From positions 1 through 7,012 of the forward strand of contig JAHBAO020000158.1 of the NCBI GenBank assembly GCA_018500065.2: a stretch of 7,012 bases of DNA. Direction: 5' to 3'. The notes below the pieces were generated by a model. The model searched no databases, was not told the origin of the DNA, and worked only from the letters and a program-made list of their open reading frames with translations. The DNA comes from Octadecabacter sp. (GTDB lineage Bacteria; Pseudomonadota; Alphaproteobacteria; Rhodobacterales; Rhodobacteraceae). The translations under genes were made by a program, and so were the position numbers. Below are positions 6,086-7,012 of this stretch, piece after piece (position 1 is the first letter of the stretch; each line of letters opens with the position of its first letter).

Positions 6086-6811
6086 TTGATCAAAACCTGC
6101 GCCGCGGCGGGCGTAACCGCGCTCTGGGGACAGGGTGCGGAGGCGTGCCGCTTGGCGCTGGTTTTGGAAATGGACGTTTCGTCATCAGTCAATGGTGTTG
6201 AGGACGCATTGCAACGGCGCGGCCTGGCGAGCGCATTGGTCGCACCAGAAGTTCAAGCGGCATTTTTCGCCTCACCCGATCCGGTTGCCTTGGCGGTTCT
6301 TGAGTGGTCAGGACGGTATAACCAATTGATTTTGCAGGATTGGGTTCTGATCGAAAACCCGGTCATCTTGGCCGAAGTTTCAGCACGCATTGCCGATACC
6401 CCGCGCAGCCATGACGACTATCCCACGGCGTTAGGCTATGCGCTTGTTTTTGCGGGAACTCTATTGCGCCGCGCCCCTGACTGTACGTTTCAAACCATTG
6501 ATGTGTCCGGTGATGGCGTGAACAATGAAGGCTTCGGTCCGCGTCAGGCGTATGGGGCGTTCCCGTTTGGGGATGCCACGGTGAACGGCCTTGTCATTCA
6601 CGTGCCCGAAACGGCCGCATCGCGTGAGGAACCCGAAGAACTCCTTGAATATTATGCAAGCGAAGTGATCCGTGGCCCCGCTGCGTTTGTGGAAGTCGCC
6701 AACGGATTTGAGGATTTTGCCCGCGCGATGGAAGCGAAGCTGATCCGCGAGTTAGGTGTCCTGATTGTTGGCAAGAATGAAACCGGCACCGAAACGGGAC
6801 ACGGCGGATGA
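6086..6811 (+). CDS. DUF1194 (von Willebrand A-like) secreted protein, first of two
   Basis: A DUF1194 protein with a von Willebrand A-like fold, a family of unknown function found mainly in alphaproteobacteria. From the proposed TTG start the N-terminus 'MIKTCAAAGVTALWGQGAEA' is a plausible Sec signal peptide with cleavage after AEA. It is followed by 'CRLALVLEMDVSSSVN', which carries the MIDAS metal motif DxSxS (D30, S32, S34). 'TIDVSGDGVNNEG' provides the second MIDAS aspartate loop, and 'DYPTALGYA' the probable threonine region. Length (241) fits the family. The start is uncertain: no ATG lies near the signal peptide. TTG 6086, five bases after the gloA stop with a weak GGTAAG upstream, is the best choice; in-frame ATGs at 5978 and 6026 lie deep in gloA and would spoil the signal peptide. 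The stop overlaps the next gene as ATGA. The product is probably periplasmic. Confidence 0.85.
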   Translation: MIKTCAAAGVTALWGQGAEACRLALVLEMDVSSSVNGVEDALQRRGLASALVAPEVQAAFFASPDPVALAVLEWSGRYNQLILQDWVLIENPVILAEVSARIADTPRSHDDYPTALGYALVFAGTLLRRAPDCTFQTIDVSGDGVNNEGFGPRQAYGAFPFGDATVNGLVIHVPETAASREEPEELLEYYASEVIRGPAAFVEVANGFEDFARAMEAKLIRELGVLIVGKNETGTETGHGG

Positions 6812-7012
6812 TCCGGTTTCTTGTTCTGACAGGGCTGTTGTTGGCGTCTTCACCTGTGTTGTCACAGACCACGTGCCGCCAAGCCTTGGCGTTGGGGCTT
6901 GATGTGTCCGGTTCGGTCGACGTGCAGGAATATAGGTTGCAGCTGGACGGTTTGGCGCTGGCATTGGGCGATCCGGAAGTTACCGCGGCCCTGCTTGCGC
7001 ACCCGGGTGCGC
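6808..7012 (+). CDS. DUF1194 (von Willebrand A-like) secreted protein, second of two, cut by the window end
   Basis: The 5' part (68 complete codons) of a second DUF1194 gene. ATG 6808 overlaps the previous stop (ATGA), indicating coupling. The signal peptide 'MIRFLVLTGLLLASSPVLSQ' is followed by 'CRQALALGLDVSGSVD', in which D32, S34 and S36 form the MIDAS DxSxS motif. 'YRLQLDGLALALGDPEV' parallels 'DALQRRGLASALVAPEV' of the preceding protein, so the two are tandem paralogues. The frame is open to the last base, and the rest of the gene, including the second MIDAS loop, lies outside the window. Confidence 0.85.
   Translation, partial: MIRFLVLTGLLLASSPVLSQTTCRQALALGLDVSGSVDVQEYRLQLDGLALALGDPEVTAALLAHPGA

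Noticed and set aside
1..7012. CRISPR array, tRNA or rRNA genes
   Set aside because: No regularly spaced repeats, no tRNA-like cloverleaf with a conserved GTTCGA arm, and no rRNA motifs were seen on either strand.

Overview
The window looks like a chromosomal segment of an alphaproteobacterium, most likely a marine Rhodobacterales/Roseobacter-group species. Supporting signs are about 55-60% GC in core genes, a class-1 glyoxalase ending in the typical '...SMENTGHW', tandem DUF1194 proteins, a ThyX-type thymidylate synthase, and a palindromic 'GTAGGGCGGGG' repeat inside a REP-associated transposase remnant. The genus cannot be fixed by eye.

Layout. 4-360 (-) is a small ArsC/Spx-like thioredoxin-fold protein. 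393-776 (+) is a 3'-truncated REP-associated (Y1/HUH) transposase carrying a perfect 21-bp inverted repeat. 810-1814 (-) is an AT-rich DUF4238-like gene, probably acquired and placed between the transposase remnant and thyX. 1848-2765 (-) is a complete thyX; its stop codon sits in the loop of a strong hairpin, followed at once by a second hairpin. 2766-2959 is a divergent intergenic region with two candidate promoters and a near-perfect inverted repeat. 2960-4173 (+) is a lipoprotein with a TbpB-like beta-barrel motif. 4170-5588 (+) overlaps it by ATGA and encodes a Slam-like outer-membrane protein (TPR plus DUF560 barrel). 5647-6081 (+) is gloA. 6086-6811 (+) is a DUF1194 protein, and a second DUF1194 paralogue starts at 6808 and runs off the window end.

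The most interesting unit is the 2960-5588 pair: a surface lipoprotein and its probable dedicated Slam-type exporter, translationally coupled. Both are broken as written. The lipoprotein has a -1 frameshift in an A run just after the lipobox and an in-frame TAA at 3700. The Slam gene has an in-frame TAA at codon 62. Reading frames downstream of each lesion are intact over hundreds of codons, so the lesions are recent (or sequence errors). Read through, they give proteins of about 404 and 472 residues.

The housekeeping genes (thyX, gloA, ArsC-like) look intact. The accessory material is the transposase remnant, the DUF4238 gene and the decayed Slam pair. No tRNA, rRNA or CRISPR was seen.
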